A stretch of DNA of 16,164 nt from an uncultured Polaromonas sp. (lineage in GTDB: Bacteria > Pseudomonadota > Gammaproteobacteria > Burkholderiales > Burkholderiaceae), in assembly GCA_946479075.1 (NCBI GenBank), contig CAMLDT010000065.1, positions 1-16,164 on the forward strand. The letters run 5' to 3'. The notes under the pieces were generated by a model. That model was given only the letters and a program-made list of their open reading frames with translations, had not been told where the DNA came from and did not search any database. Made by a program: the position numbers and the translations under genes. This document shows positions 1 through 8,257 of the stretch, in pieces (within the stretch, counting starts at the first letter, position 1; the number at the start of each line of letters is the position of its first letter).

Positions 1-1039
1 CCACGGGCATCAGCACCGGCGTCAGGATCAGGATGGTGGGCGTCATGTCCATCGCCGTGCCGACAGCCATGACCAGCACCATGATGGCGAACATCAGCAA
101 AATGGGACTGCCCATGAAAGGCTTGAGCAGTTCCACCACCATGGCCGGCAGGTTGGCCACAGTGATCAGCCAGGCGCTGACCATGGCCGCCGCGATCAGG
201 AACATGACAATGGCGCTGGTCTTGGCCGACGCCACGAACACATCGTAGAGCTGCGACAGCTTGAGTTCGCGGTAGATGACGGTGGAAACAAACAGGGCGT
301 AGACGGCGGCCACCACGGCGGCCTCGGTCGGCGTGAACACGCCCATGCGCAGGCCGACCAGGATGATGACCGGGAGAAACAGCGCCCAGGTGGCGTCGCG
401 GAAAGCCTTCATGATCTCGGCGCCGCTTTTGCGCGGCGGCGGCACGATGGCCTCGCGCCGCACCAGCCAGGCCCAGGTGAACCAGAGTGCGCCGCCGATC
501 AGCAGGCCCGGCACAACGGCCGCGAAGAAGAGCTTGGAGATCGACACGTTGGCCGCCACGCCGAAGATCACCAGCCCGATGCTGGGCGGGATCACGGGGC
601 CGATCACGCCCACGGATGCGATCAGGCCACCGGCGCGCGCCTTTTCGTGCCCGGCCTTGACCATCATCGGCAGCAGCAGCGCGGTGAGCGCCGCCGCATC
701 GGCCACGGCCGAGCCCGACAGCGCCGAGAGCAGGCAACCCGCCATGATGGTGACGTAGCCCAGCCCGCCCTTGACGTGGCCGACCAGCGCCAGCGCCAGG
801 TTGACGATGCGGCGCGACAGGCCGCCGACGTTCATGATCTCGCCGGCCAGCATGAAGAAGGGCACGGCCAGCAGCGGAAAGCTGTCGGCGCCACCGACCA
901 GGTTCTGCGCCAGGATCTGCGAATCAAACAGCTGCAAATGCCACATCAGCGCGACACCGCTGGCCAGCAGCGCAAACGCAATGGGGATGCCCAGAGCCAT
1001 GGCGGCCAGCAGCGAACCGATGAAGATGGCAATGGTCAT
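1..1039 (-). CDS. dctM: TRAP transporter large permease, DctM family (partial, C-terminus off the left edge)
   Basis: This is the large membrane subunit of a tripartite ATP-independent periplasmic transporter, which drives ion-coupled uptake of a carboxylate delivered by the DctP receptor. Reading from the ATG at 1039 gives MTIAIFIGSLLAAMALGIPI and then about 346 residues with no stop, against roughly 425 for the family, so about 80 C-terminal residues are missing. Many hydrophobic helices are visible. Typical DctM stretches include PFFMLAGEIMN, a glycine/serine/alanine-rich LSALSGSAVADAAAL segment, GPVIPPSIG, and DMTPTILILTPVLMPV at the very edge. The start ATG overlaps the dctQ stop as ATGA, so the two are translationally coupled. 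It is the last visible gene of the dctP-aroQ-dctQ-dctM operon. Family assignment is firm; the substrate is inferred only from the neighbours. Confidence 0.95.
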   Translation of the reverse strand, partial: MTIAIFIGSLLAAMALGIPIAFALLASGVALMWHLQLFDSQILAQNLVGGADSFPLLAVPFFMLAGEIMNVGGLSRRIVNLALALVGHVKGGLGYVTIMAGCLLSALSGSAVADAAALTALLLPMMVKAGHEKARAGGLIASVGVIGPVIPPSIGLVIFGVAANVSISKLFFAAVVPGLLIGGALWFTWAWLVRREAIVPPPRKSGAEIMKAFRDATWALFLPVIILVGLRMGVFTPTEAAVVAAVYALFVSTVIYRELKLSQLYDVFVASAKTSAIVMFLIAAAMVSAWLITVANLPAMVVELLKPFMGSPILLMFAIMVLVMAVGTAMDMTPTILILTPVLMPV

Positions 1040-1608
1040 GGGCGCGCTCCGGCAATGTGGTCTGTCTCGCGCGCATCGTCCAGCACCTGCTTGAGCTGCA
1101 CCGCCTCTTCCGACTCCTGCACCATGACAAGCTGGTCGTCCGCCAGCTGGCCGCTGACGACCTTCCACAAGTCCAGCAGCAGCAGGCCGCACGCGAGCAC
1201 GCCGAACACGAGGCCCGAGAGATAGACGATGGACATGGTCCAGCCGGTGGTCGGCGCCGTGACGTCCCAGTTGATCTTGACCTGCTCCCAGCTGCCCATG
1301 GCCAGCAACACCACAATGAAGATCATCAGTACGTGGCCGACGATCAGGCAGATCTTCTTGCCGACAACTGGCAGCCGCTCGACCACCATGTCAACGCCAA
1401 GGTGACCGTGTTCACGAAGCGCCACGAGGGCGCCGAGGAAGGTGCCCCAGATGAAGAGCCAGCGCGACACTTCTTCGGACACTGTGATGCCCGAGTTGAA
1501 GCCGTAGCGCAACACGACATTGCCGAAAACCAGCACGACCATGATGGCCAGGCCGAGCGCGATCAGGAACTCGATGCCCTTGCAGGCCTTGTCGGCAAAC
1601 TTGTCCAT
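1036..1608 (-). CDS. dctQ: TRAP transporter small permease, DctQ family
   Basis: This is the small four-helix membrane subunit of the TRAP transporter and partner of DctM. The chosen start, ATG at 1608, gives MDKFADKACKGIEFLIALGL and a 190-residue protein. A GTG at 1641 would add 11 residues but would overlap aroQ and shows no better ribosome site. Four hydrophobic segments are visible, roughly at residues 12-33, 45-65, 87-108 and 125-148. Between helices lies the family-typical block RYGFNSGITVSEEVSRWLF followed by LGALVALREHGHLGVD. The ATG follows the aroQ stop after a single base (TGA C ATG), and its own TGA overlaps the dctM start, so expression is tightly coupled to both. Identity as DctQ is firm. 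Confidence 0.95.
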   Translation of the reverse strand: MDKFADKACKGIEFLIALGLAIMVVLVFGNVVLRYGFNSGITVSEEVSRWLFIWGTFLGALVALREHGHLGVDMVVERLPVVGKKICLIVGHVLMIFIVVLLAMGSWEQVKINWDVTAPTTGWTMSIVYLSGLVFGVLACGLLLLDLWKVVSGQLADDQLVMVQESEEAVQLKQVLDDARETDHIAGARP

Positions 1609-1609
1609 G

Positions 1610-2068
1610 TCAGTTTGGCGCGGCAAGGGCCTGCGCTTCACGCGCGATCTCGGTCACGACCCGCAGGCCCTGCAGGTAGGAGCGCGGGCCGAAGCCCTGG
1701 ATCGTGCCCTTCACAGCCGGCGAGATGATCGAATGGTGGCGCCAGGGCTCACGTGTCGCGAGGTTGGACATGTGCACCTCGATCACCGGGAAGGGCATGG
1801 CCTTGATGGCGTCATGCAGCGGCACGCCATGTTGTGTCAACCCGGCGGGGTTGACCAGCGCGCCCTGCGCCGTGTCGATGTGCTCGTGCAGGAAATCAAT
1901 CAGCGCGCCTTCATGGTTGGACTGGAGGGTTTCGAGCGTGACGCCCATCTCCCCGGCCAGTTTTGCCAGCATGTCGTTGATCTGCGCGAGCGTCGTGGTG
2001 CCGTAGATATGTGGCTCGCGGCGGCCAAACAGGTTCAGGTTCGGCCCGTGAAGGACAAGTATTTTCAT
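1610..2068 (-). CDS. aroQ: type II 3-dehydroquinate dehydratase (AroQ family) inside a TRAP operon
   Basis: It is predicted to interconvert 3-dehydroquinate and 3-dehydroshikimate in the cytoplasm. The 152-residue length is normal for the family. Visible signature parts are GPNLNLFGRREPHIYG (residues 8-23, with the catalytic-loop Arg17 and Tyr22), QSNHEGALIDFLHEHI (49-64), an NPAGLT block (73-78) and EVHMSN (97-102, catalytic His99), followed by REPWRHHS with Arg106 and Arg110. The usual NPxxxTHTSVALRDA block reads NPAGLTQHGVPLHDA, so the substrate-contacting His (His81 in the M. tuberculosis enzyme) is Gln79 here. That suggests a specialised catabolic paralogue rather than the housekeeping enzyme. 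It sits 19 bases after dctP and one base before dctQ. No strong Shine-Dalgarno precedes the ATG at 2068. Family is certain; exact substrate is less so. Confidence 0.92.
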   Translation of the reverse strand: MKILVLHGPNLNLFGRREPHIYGTTTLAQINDMLAKLAGEMGVTLETLQSNHEGALIDFLHEHIDTAQGALVNPAGLTQHGVPLHDAIKAMPFPVIEVHMSNLATREPWRHHSIISPAVKGTIQGFGPRSYLQGLRVVTEIAREAQALAAPN

Positions 2069-2073
2069 GGTGC

Positions 2074-2096
2074 TCAGAACTTCACCATCAGAACTT
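2074..2096. repeat. 9-bp direct repeat at the dctP/aroQ junction
   Basis: TCAGAACTT (plus strand) occurs at 2074-2082 and again at 2088-2096, 14 bases apart. The copy at 2088-2096 encodes the last two residues and stop of dctP (Lys-Phe-stop on the minus strand). The other copy lies in the 19-base spacer before aroQ. It looks like a small tandem duplication of the dctP end. No function is assigned. Confidence 0.55.
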
Positions 2097-3119
2097 GGCG
2101 ACGCGCTCCAGCTCGGACTTGAAGAGGGTCACGATGGCCGGGTCATAGGCGGCGGAGAACTTGTCATAGACGGGACGCACTTCGGCGCGCATCTTCGCGA
2201 GTTCGGCGGGCGGAACGTCGTTGTAGAGCATGCCTTTGGCCGTCAGCTCGCCCAGGGCCTTGGCCGAGACTTCACGGCTGACCACGCGCTGCCAGTTCTG
2301 TGCTTCGATGGCGGCGTCCGCCAGAATTTTCTGCTCGGTGGCCGAGAGCCGGTCCCAGAAGCGCTTGCTGATCTGGATCGGGTTGGTGGCGTAAACGTGA
2401 TTGGTGCCGCTGACGTACTTCTGCACTTCGTAGAACTTGCTGGATGCGATGACCGCGAAGGGGTTTTCCTCGCCATCCACCGCCTTGCTCTCAAGCGCGC
2501 CGTACAGCTCGGCGAAGGGCATGGGAACGGGGTTGGCCTTGAAGGTCTTGAAGGTTTCGAGGAACACCGGGTTCGGGATCACGCGCAGCTTCAGACCTTC
2601 CAGATCGGAGCCCTTCATGATGGGGCGCTTGCTGTTGGTGACGTTGCGAAAGCCCAGGTCAAAAAAGCCCAGGACGACCACGCCTTTTTCCGGCAGTTTG
2701 GCACTGAGCATCTTGCCCAGCGGGCCGTCAACCAGCGCGTCAGCCTGCTTCGCATTGGCAAAAAGGAAGGGAAAGTCGAGCAGGCCGAATTCCTTGACGA
2801 TGCCGTTCAGGGACGTGGTCGAGGCGACCAGCATTTCCTGCACGCCGCCCTGCAGCGCCGATTGCTGCTGCAGCTCGTTGCCGAGCTGGGAGGCCGCGAA
2901 TTCCTGCACCTTGATCTTGCCGCCGGTCTTGGCGGCGACGATCTCGGCGAACTTGCGCACGCCCAGGCTGGTCGGGTGGTCGGGATTGTTCAGGTGGCCG
3001 AACTTGATGGTGCGTTCCTGGATGTCCTGCGCCATGGCAGCGGCAGGCAGACCCAACAGGGCGGCTGCGGCCAGGGCGAGGGTGCGGCGGGTCAAACGGA
3101 GGGAGGGCATCGACGTCAT
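2088..3119 (-). CDS. dctP: TRAP transporter solute-binding receptor, DctP family
   Basis: This is the periplasmic receptor that captures a carboxylate and hands it to DctQM. The protein has 343 residues. The N-terminus carries an export signal, LRLTRRTLALAAAALLGLP followed by AAAMAQ, with a cleavage site near residue 30. The twin arginines make Tat export possible, but Sec is equally plausible. Family motifs include KFGHLNNPDHPTSLGVRKFAE near the mature N-terminus, the ligand-arginine region GLKLRVIPNPVF around residue 180, and PMPFAELYGALESKAVDGEENP around 215. The ATG at 3119 is supported by AAAGGA seven bases upstream. It is the first gene of the minus-strand operon and faces the IclR regulator across an operator-rich gap. 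A quinate- or shikimate-like ligand is inferred from context only. Confidence 0.95.
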   Translation of the reverse strand: MTSMPSLRLTRRTLALAAAALLGLPAAAMAQDIQERTIKFGHLNNPDHPTSLGVRKFAEIVAAKTGGKIKVQEFAASQLGNELQQQSALQGGVQEMLVASTTSLNGIVKEFGLLDFPFLFANAKQADALVDGPLGKMLSAKLPEKGVVVLGFFDLGFRNVTNSKRPIMKGSDLEGLKLRVIPNPVFLETFKTFKANPVPMPFAELYGALESKAVDGEENPFAVIASSKFYEVQKYVSGTNHVYATNPIQISKRFWDRLSATEQKILADAAIEAQNWQRVVSREVSAKALGELTAKGMLYNDVPPAELAKMRAEVRPVYDKFSAAYDPAIVTLFKSELERVAKF

Positions 3120-3214
3120 GGAAGGGTCCTTTTGTCTCGGATGAATAGTGGAAAGTGAGCAAACAGGTAGCGCCCATCAGCGCACCACCTTAAGGGGGGA
3201 ACGATGGATCATCA

Positions 3215-3243
3215 ATTAAATTGGAAAGTCTTTCCATTATGGA
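3215..3243 (-). promoter_or_regulatory. candidate sigma-70 promoter for the dctP operon
   Basis: On the minus strand a -10-like TTTAAT (3220-3215, five of six matches to TATAAT) lies 17 bases from a weak -35, TCCATA (3243-3238). The IclR-like palindrome at 3222-3236 would fill the spacer, so a bound regulator would block polymerase. The 5' leader to the dctP ATG would be about 90 bases. The -35 is poor, so this is tentative. Confidence 0.35.
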
Positions 3244-3245
3244 AA
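3222..3245. promoter_or_regulatory. IclR-type operator: overlapping TGGAAA/TTTCCA half-sites
   Basis: Two overlapping near-perfect palindromes share one arm. TGGAAAGTCTTTCCA spans 3222-3236 (7-bp arms around one base) and TTTCCATTATGGAAA spans 3231-3245 (7-bp arms around one base). The first differs from the classical E. coli IclR box TGGAAATNATTTCCA, as I recall it, at only two inner positions. The three half-sites lie between dctP and the divergent iclR-type gene, where an autoregulating local regulator would bind. The operator call is inference, but the symmetry is seen directly. Confidence 0.7.
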
Positions 3246-3326
3246 ACCATTATCATTTTGTGTTTGAACCAGCCGCCAAGCGTGGCCAAATACCGCCATG
3301 CCTGTGCCTACAAAAATCGTTTTTCC

Positions 3327-4106
3327 ATGAGTACCCTTCTCGAACGAAGCTTCAAGACCCTGGAGCATCTGGCCGTGCACCCCGAGGGGCAAACCGTCTC
3401 CATGCTGGCCGCCACCATCGACATGCCGCTCAGCGCCACCCACCGCCTGCTGGCCGAGCTGTGCCGCTGTGGTTATGTGCGCCAGGTGCGTGAGCAGGGC
3501 GAATACGTTCTGACCATCAAGCTTGTTTCGCTGGGCCTGGGCTTTTTGAGTGCCTCGGGTGTGGTCGATGTCGCGCAGCCGCTGCTCGACAGCCTGGCTG
3601 AAGAATCGGGCGAACTGGTGCGCCTGGCCGTGGTCGATGGTGACGACCTCACCTTTGTCGCCAAGGCGCAGGGCGCCCGGCGCGGCCTGCGTTATGACCC
3701 CGACATGGGCCTGTCGGTGCCCCTCTCGTGCAGCTCCGCCGGCCACGCCTGGTTGTCAACCATGAGCGACGAAGACGCGATTCGCCTCGTTGCCAGGCAG
3801 GGTTTTGCTTTGCCCAAAGACTTTGGCCCCAACGCCCCGACCACCATCAAGGCGCTGCTGGCCTATGTGCAGGCAGCACGCAAGCGCGGCTTCAGCATGA
3901 TCAGCGAAGTGTTTGCACCGCAGATGACCGCGATGGCCGCACCGGTGATGTCACCCACGGGTGCGATAGGCGTGGTCACCATCGCCGGCCCGCTGGTGCG
4001 CCTGACCGAGGCACGCATGGAGGAATTGTCGGAAGCTTTGCTGGCCACGGCCGACGAGATTCGCGCGGCGAGCGGTGCGTCAGCCATGTTCAGGAAACGG
4101 GCCTGA
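3327..4106 (+). CDS. IclR-family transcriptional regulator
   Basis: This is a DNA-binding regulator, probably controlling the divergent TRAP/aroQ operon and the downstream dehydrogenase. From the ATG at 3327 it has 259 residues, the normal IclR length. Residues about 1-60 form the winged helix-turn-helix (MSTLLERSFKTLEHLAVHPE, then MPLSATHRLLAELCRCGYV). The remainder is the IclR effector-binding domain, with LVRLAVVDGDDLTFVAKAQG, LSVPLSCSSAGHAWLS and the late AAPVMSPTGAIGVVTIAGP segment. An upstream in-frame ATG at 3204 would add 41 atypical residues and put coding sequence over the operator, so I reject it. No clear Shine-Dalgarno precedes 3327. The ligand is unknown; a pathway intermediate such as quinate, shikimate or protocatechuate is plausible. 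Confidence 0.93.
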   Translation: MSTLLERSFKTLEHLAVHPEGQTVSMLAATIDMPLSATHRLLAELCRCGYVRQVREQGEYVLTIKLVSLGLGFLSASGVVDVAQPLLDSLAEESGELVRLAVVDGDDLTFVAKAQGARRGLRYDPDMGLSVPLSCSSAGHAWLSTMSDEDAIRLVARQGFALPKDFGPNAPTTIKALLAYVQAARKRGFSMISEVFAPQMTAMAAPVMSPTGAIGVVTIAGPLVRLTEARMEELSEALLATADEIRAASGASAMFRKRA

Positions 4107-4133
4107 GCAGCGCCGGGCGTCTGATGGTGTGGA

Positions 4134-5063
4134 ATGCCTTCCAAATCTAACCCTCTGACGATGACTTCGGTTCACATAAACACCGCGTCGATGAACGCGG
4201 CCGGCGGCAAGCTGCTGGTCGGCCTGATCGGCGCCGGTATCCAGCGTTCGCTCACGCCCGCCATGCAGGAAGAAGAAGCGCGCCACCACGGCTTGCGTCT
4301 GCATTACCAGTTGATCGATCTGGACCGGACGGCCGGTGCGGTGCAGCAGTTGCCGGCCCTGCTGGCCTCGGCACGCATCATGGGGTTTGCCGGACTGAAC
4401 ATCACATATCCCTGCAAACAGGCGGTGCTGCCTTTGCTGGACGACCTGTCACCCGAAGCCGAGGCCATGGGCGCGGTGAACACGGTGGTGATCCGCGGTG
4501 GCCGCATGGTGGGGCACAACACCGATGGTTCAGGCTGGGCCTGGGGTTTGCGCCGCTCGCTTCCGGATGCCGACCTCGGCTGCGTGGTGCTGCTGGGCGC
4601 GGGCGGTGCAGGCTCGGCGATTGCCGACGCGGTGTTGCGTGGAGGTGCCGCCCAACTGCGCATCGTGGATACCGATGGCGTGCGCGCAGGCGCGCTTGCC
4701 GAGGCATTGAGCGCCCGCTTTGGCCAGCGCGTGCTGGCCTGCAACGCTGTGGCACAGGCGCTCGACGGCGCCACGGGTTTGATCCACGCCACACCCACCG
4801 GCATGGACAAATTACCCGGCCTGCCGCTGCCGGCCAGCTTGCTGCGGCCCTCGTTGTGGGTCTCGGAAATCGTCTATTTTCCAATCAACACCGGCCTGCT
4901 TCAGGCGGCGCGGGCCGCGGGCTGCCGCACCATGGACGGCGGCGCGATGGCGGTGGGCCAGGCCGTGGGTGCTTTCGAGCTGTTCACTGACCTGAAGGCC
5001 GATGCAGAACGCATGAGCCTGCATTTCCGGCAGCTGCTCGCGGCCCGGACCGAACAGGGATGA
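4134..5063 (+). CDS. quinate/shikimate dehydrogenase, AroE/QsuD family
   Basis: It is predicted to oxidise quinate and/or shikimate to the 3-dehydro form. Numbered from 4134 (309 residues), the substrate site shows RSLTPAMQ (38-45), NITYPCK (89-95, catalytic Lys95) and HNTDGSGW (128-135, catalytic Asp131). A Rossmann motif GAGGAGSA lies at 155-162. Strand beta-2 ends in VDTDGVRA with Asp179, where NADP-dependent AroE enzymes have Asn-Arg-Thr, so NAD is the likely cofactor. From memory, the sequence closely resembles the catabolic Corynebacterium QsuD enzyme (GLNIT-x-P-x-KQAVLPLLD, GAVNTVVI). ATG 4161 or 4191 could be the true start, since the family core begins near residue 26 and no start has a strong ribosome site. 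It lies 27 bases after the IclR gene, probably co-transcribed. I am sure of the family and moderately sure of a catabolic role. Confidence 0.9.
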   Translation: MPSKSNPLTMTSVHINTASMNAAGGKLLVGLIGAGIQRSLTPAMQEEEARHHGLRLHYQLIDLDRTAGAVQQLPALLASARIMGFAGLNITYPCKQAVLPLLDDLSPEAEAMGAVNTVVIRGGRMVGHNTDGSGWAWGLRRSLPDADLGCVVLLGAGGAGSAIADAVLRGGAAQLRIVDTDGVRAGALAEALSARFGQRVLACNAVAQALDGATGLIHATPTGMDKLPGLPLPASLLRPSLWVSEIVYFPINTGLLQAARAAGCRTMDGGAMAVGQAVGAFELFTDLKADAERMSLHFRQLLAARTEQG

Positions 5064-5099
5064 GCGGCCGCCGGGCTTGCGCCGGTCATGCCGCGCTCA
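5061..5099. terminator. candidate bidirectional hairpin between convergent genes
   Basis: The 33-base gap between the dehydrogenase and paoC is a GC-rich imperfect inverted repeat. TGAGCGGC at 5061-5068 pairs with GCCGCGCTCA at 5090-5099 with a two-base bulge, and an inner CCGG...CCGG stem lies between them. The stop codons of both convergent genes are the ends of the stem. There is no T-tract on either side, so factor-independent termination is uncertain. Confidence 0.35.
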
Positions 5100-7304
5100 A
5101 GCCACCGCAGGCAGTTTGTCCAGCAGCTTGTCCAGCGTGATGGGGTAGTCCCGCACGCGGATGCCCGTGGCGTTGTAGACGGCGTTGGCAATGGCGGCGC
5201 CGACACCGCAGATGCCAAGCTCGCCGACGCCTTTGGCTTTCATGGGCGAGGACATGGGATCGGTCTCGTCTAGAAAAACAACCTCCTGGTGCGGAATGTC
5301 GGCGTGCACCGGTACTTCATAACCGGCCAGATCGTGGTTGACGAAAAAACCGTGACGTTCGTCCACGGCAAGTTCTTCCATCAGTGCCGCGCCCACACCC
5401 ATGGTCATGGCGCCGATCACCTGGCTGCGTGCCGACTTGGGATTGAGGATGCGGCCCGCTGCGCACACGGCCAGCATGCGGCGCACCCGGATTTCGCCCG
5501 TGGCCGCATCAACGCCCACCTCGACAAAATGCGCGCCAAAGGTGGACTGCTGGGCTTTTTTGCCGAGGTCGCCAAACGTGATGCTGTCCTCCGCCACCAG
5601 GCCCGCCGCCCCGGCGGCTTCGGCCAGCGTCATGCTGCGCCCGCTCGCCTGAACCAGGCCGTCTGCAAATACCGCGTCTGAAGCTGACATGCCGGCTTTG
5701 CTGGCGATGGCTTCACGCATCTTCATGCAGGCGGCGTACACGCCGGCGGTGGAGCTGTTGCCGCCCCATTGGCCACCGGAGCCCGACGACACGGGAAAAG
5801 CGGAGTCCCCGAGCCGCACAAACACCTTGTCCAGCGTGACTCCCAGCATCTCGGCTGCCGTTTGCGCAATGATGGTGTAGCTGCCGGTGCCGATGTCGGT
5901 CATGTCGGTCTCCACCGTGACCCGGCCGCGGGTGTCCAGACGGATGCGTGCGCCGGACTTCATCGTGAGGTTGTTTCGGAAGGCCGCGGCCATGCCGATG
6001 CCGACCAGCCAGCGGCCGTCGCGCACCTGGGCAGGTCGCGCCTGGCGCGCGGCCCAGCCGAACTTCGCGGCGCCGGTGCGCATGCACTCGATCAGTTGGC
6101 GCTGGGTAAAAGGTCGTGCAGGTTTTTCGGGATCGACCTGCGTGTCATTGATCGTGCGGAACTCAATGGGATCGATGCCCAGCCGCTCCGCCATCTCGTC
6201 CACCGCGATTTCCAGCGCCATCAGACCCGGTGCTTCGCCAGGTGCGCGCATGGCATTGCCTTCGGGCAGGTTCAGCACGGCCAGGCGGGTGGCTGTCATG
6301 CGGTGCGACCCGGCGTAAAGCAAACGCGTCTGGTTGACGGCGGTTTCGGGGCTGCCGCCCGGCAGGTCACCCGACCACCCCTCGTGCCCGATGGCGGTGA
6401 TCTTCCCGTCGCGCGTGCAGCCGATGCGAATGCGCTGGATGGTGGCAGGGCGGTGGGTGGTGTTGTTGGCGGTCATGGGCCGGGCGAGCGCCACCTTGAC
6501 CGGCTGGCCGGTGGCCTTCGCGCCCAGCGCCGCCAGCAAGGCATCGGCGCGAAGGAAGAGCTTGCCGCCAAAGCCGCCGCCGACAAAGGGCGAAACCAGC
6601 CGCACCCTGGCTTTGGGAATGCCCAGCGTCCTGGACAGGTCACCGACGGTCCAGTCAATCATCTGGTTGGTGGTCCACACGGTGAGTTGCTCGCCCTGCC
6701 ATTCGGCAATCGAGGCATGCGGCTCCATCATCGCGTGGGATTGGTCGGGCGTGGTGTAAGTGACGTCTAGCTGAACAGCTGCACTGTCAAACGCGCCTTC
6801 GAAGTCCCCGACCCGGGTCTCTGACGGACCCTGGTCGCCCGGCTTGGCGACCGGCGCATCGTCGCGGGCTTTGGCCAGGCTGAACTTTCCGGGTGCCTGG
6901 GCGTACCGCACCTTCACCAGCAGGGCTGCGTCGCGCGCCTGTTCGAAGGTGTGCGCAACGACAAGTGCAATCGCCTGGTGGTAGTGCTCGATCTCCGGCC
7001 CGCCCAGCAGCCGGGCCGTGTTCATCTTGCCCTTGCCCAGCTTGCCTGCATTGCGGGCGGTGACGATGGTGATCACGCCCGGCGCCTTGCGCGCGGCGCT
7101 CAGATCCATCGAGGCGATGCGCCCCTTCGCGATGCCGGCGTGAACCACCTGGCCGTACACGGCCTGTGGCGCGACGTCATGCCTTTCATACGCATAGGGC
7201 GCGGTGCCGGTGGTCTTGAGCGGCCCATCAATGCGGTCGGTGGCTTTGCCGACGATCTTGAGCTGGTCAATCGGGTTGGTGGTGGCGGGGGTATCGAATT
7301 TCAT
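5097..7304 (-). CDS. paoC: periplasmic aldehyde oxidoreductase, molybdenum-binding large subunit PaoC
   Basis: This is the catalytic subunit of a xanthine-oxidase-family enzyme that oxidises aldehydes, especially aromatic ones, to acids in the periplasm. It has 735 residues, against 732 for E. coli PaoC as I recall it, and starts and ends almost identically ([37 protein letters not shown]). Molybdopterin-cytosine-dinucleotide contacts include [21 protein letters not shown] and the [13 protein letters not shown] segment. The catalytic glutamate is Glu695 in KGVGELG, 40 residues from the end as in E. coli. The protein has no signal of its own and would be carried out by PaoA. Its ATG overlaps the paoB stop (ATGA). 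Identity is strong. No paoD chaperone gene follows it. Confidence 0.96.
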   Translation of the reverse strand: MKFDTPATTNPIDQLKIVGKATDRIDGPLKTTGTAPYAYERHDVAPQAVYGQVVHAGIAKGRIASMDLSAARKAPGVITIVTARNAGKLGKGKMNTARLLGGPEIEHYHQAIALVVAHTFEQARDAALLVKVRYAQAPGKFSLAKARDDAPVAKPGDQGPSETRVGDFEGAFDSAAVQLDVTYTTPDQSHAMMEPHASIAEWQGEQLTVWTTNQMIDWTVGDLSRTLGIPKARVRLVSPFVGGGFGGKLFLRADALLAALGAKATGQPVKVALARPMTANNTTHRPATIQRIRIGCTRDGKITAIGHEGWSGDLPGGSPETAVNQTRLLYAGSHRMTATRLAVLNLPEGNAMRAPGEAPGLMALEIAVDEMAERLGIDPIEFRTINDTQVDPEKPARPFTQRQLIECMRTGAAKFGWAARQARPAQVRDGRWLVGIGMAAAFRNNLTMKSGARIRLDTRGRVTVETDMTDIGTGSYTIIAQTAAEMLGVTLDKVFVRLGDSAFPVSSGSGGQWGGNSSTAGVYAACMKMREAIASKAGMSASDAVFADGLVQASGRSMTLAEAAGAAGLVAEDSITFGDLGKKAQQSTFGAHFVEVGVDAATGEIRVRRMLAVCAAGRILNPKSARSQVIGAMTMGVGAALMEELAVDERHGFFVNHDLAGYEVPVHADIPHQEVVFLDETDPMSSPMKAKGVGELGICGVGAAIANAVYNATGIRVRDYPITLDKLLDKLPAVA

Positions 7305-8257
7305 GAGCTTGTCCTCGCCTGAGCCAGCACGGCCGCAAGCGTGCGCTCCACCAGCGGCAGTTTGAAGGCGTTGTGTTCGGTCGGCGCTGCCCCGGCGAGC
7401 AGCCGCGGCGTGACGGCTCGGGCCCCCTGGGGCATGGCGGCCTCGGCGGCCTCCACGCGCCAGGGCTTGTGTGCCACACCGCCCAGGGCGATCTGCCCCC
7501 TGCCGTCTTTTTGAACGATGGCGGCCACTGAGATCAGGGCAAAGGCGTAGGACGCGCGATCCCGAACCTTGCGGTAGATGTGCGTGCCGCTCGCGGGCGG
7601 CGGCAAGCTTACTGCGGTGATCAGCTCACCGGTTTCGAGCGCGGTTTCAATATGCGGCGTGCTGCCGGGCAGCTTGTGAAAGTCTGCAATCGGTATCACG
7701 CGCTGACGGCCATCGGCGCGCACCGTTTCGACCCGCGCATCGAGCACACGCATGGCGACGGCCATGTCGCTGGGGTGTGTGGCGATGCAGGCGTCGCTGG
7801 CCCCGACGATGGCATGCTGGCGCGTGATGCCGCCGATGGCGCTGCAGCCCGAACCGGGCTGGCGTTTGTTGCACGCTTGCTGGGTGTCATAAAAGTAGGG
7901 GCAGCGCGTGCGCTGCAGCAGGTTGCCTGCCGTCGTGGCCTTGTTGCGCAACTGACCCGAAGCGCCGGACAGCAGGGCGCGTGACAGGACGGCGTAGTTG
8001 CGCCGGACGGTGGCATGCGCCGCGAGATCGGTGTTTCGCACCAGCGCACCGATGCGCAGGCCGCCTTCGGGCGTGGGGAGCACCTGATCGAGGTTCAGGG
8101 CGTTGACATCCACCAGGTGCCCCGGCGTCTCGATCTGGAGCTTCATCAGATCGAGCAGATTGGTGCCACCGGCAATGAAACGGGCGCCGGGCTGGGCGGC
8201 GATGGCCGCCGCCGCCTCGGCCGGCGTGCGTGCGCGTTCGTACGTGAAGGGTTTCAT
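7301..8257 (-). CDS. paoB: periplasmic aldehyde oxidoreductase, FAD-binding subunit PaoB
   Basis: This is the electron-transfer flavin subunit of PaoABC. The protein has 318 residues. The FAD-binding loop [10 protein letters not shown] is at 27-36, followed by the long [17 protein letters not shown] segment. A PaoB-specific insertion, [21 protein letters not shown], supplies Cys119, Cys129 and Cys138. In E. coli PaoB this insertion holds an extra [4Fe-4S] cluster, which distinguishes it from ordinary CoxM/XdhB subunits. The C-terminal CO-dehydrogenase flavoprotein domain has the [17 protein letters not shown] segment. Both ends overlap neighbours by four bases (ATGA with paoA upstream and with paoC downstream), so the three subunits are translationally coupled. 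Identity is strong. Confidence 0.95.
   Translation of the reverse strand: MKPFTYERARTPAEAAAAIAAQPGARFIAGGTNLLDLMKLQIETPGHLVDVNALNLDQVLPTPEGGLRIGALVRNTDLAAHATVRRNYAVLSRALLSGASGQLRNKATTAGNLLQRTRCPYFYDTQQACNKRQPGSGCSAIGGITRQHAIVGASDACIATHPSDMAVAMRVLDARVETVRADGRQRVIPIADFHKLPGSTPHIETALETGELITAVSLPPPASGTHIYRKVRDRASYAFALISVAAIVQKDGRGQIALGGVAHKPWRVEAAEAAMPQGARAVTPRLLAGAAPTEHNAFKLPLVERTLAAVLAQARTSS

Noticed and set aside
33..1225. Plus-strand open frames over the left edge
   Set aside because: They are antisense to dctM and dctQ, which read as clean membrane proteins on the minus strand.
2067..3158. A 363-codon open frame on the plus strand opposite dctP
   Set aside because: No family motif and biased composition (Gly, His, Leu, Asp). 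The minus strand encodes a complete DctP receptor with signal peptide and ribosome site.
3204..3326. Extended N-terminus for the IclR regulator from the ATG at 3204
   Set aside because: It adds 41 residues not seen in the family and would overlap the operator and promoter; the ATG at 3327 gives the standard length.
5769..6770. A 333-codon plus-strand frame opposite paoC
   Set aside because: Low-information Arg/Gly/His-rich translation, while paoC matches its family end to end.
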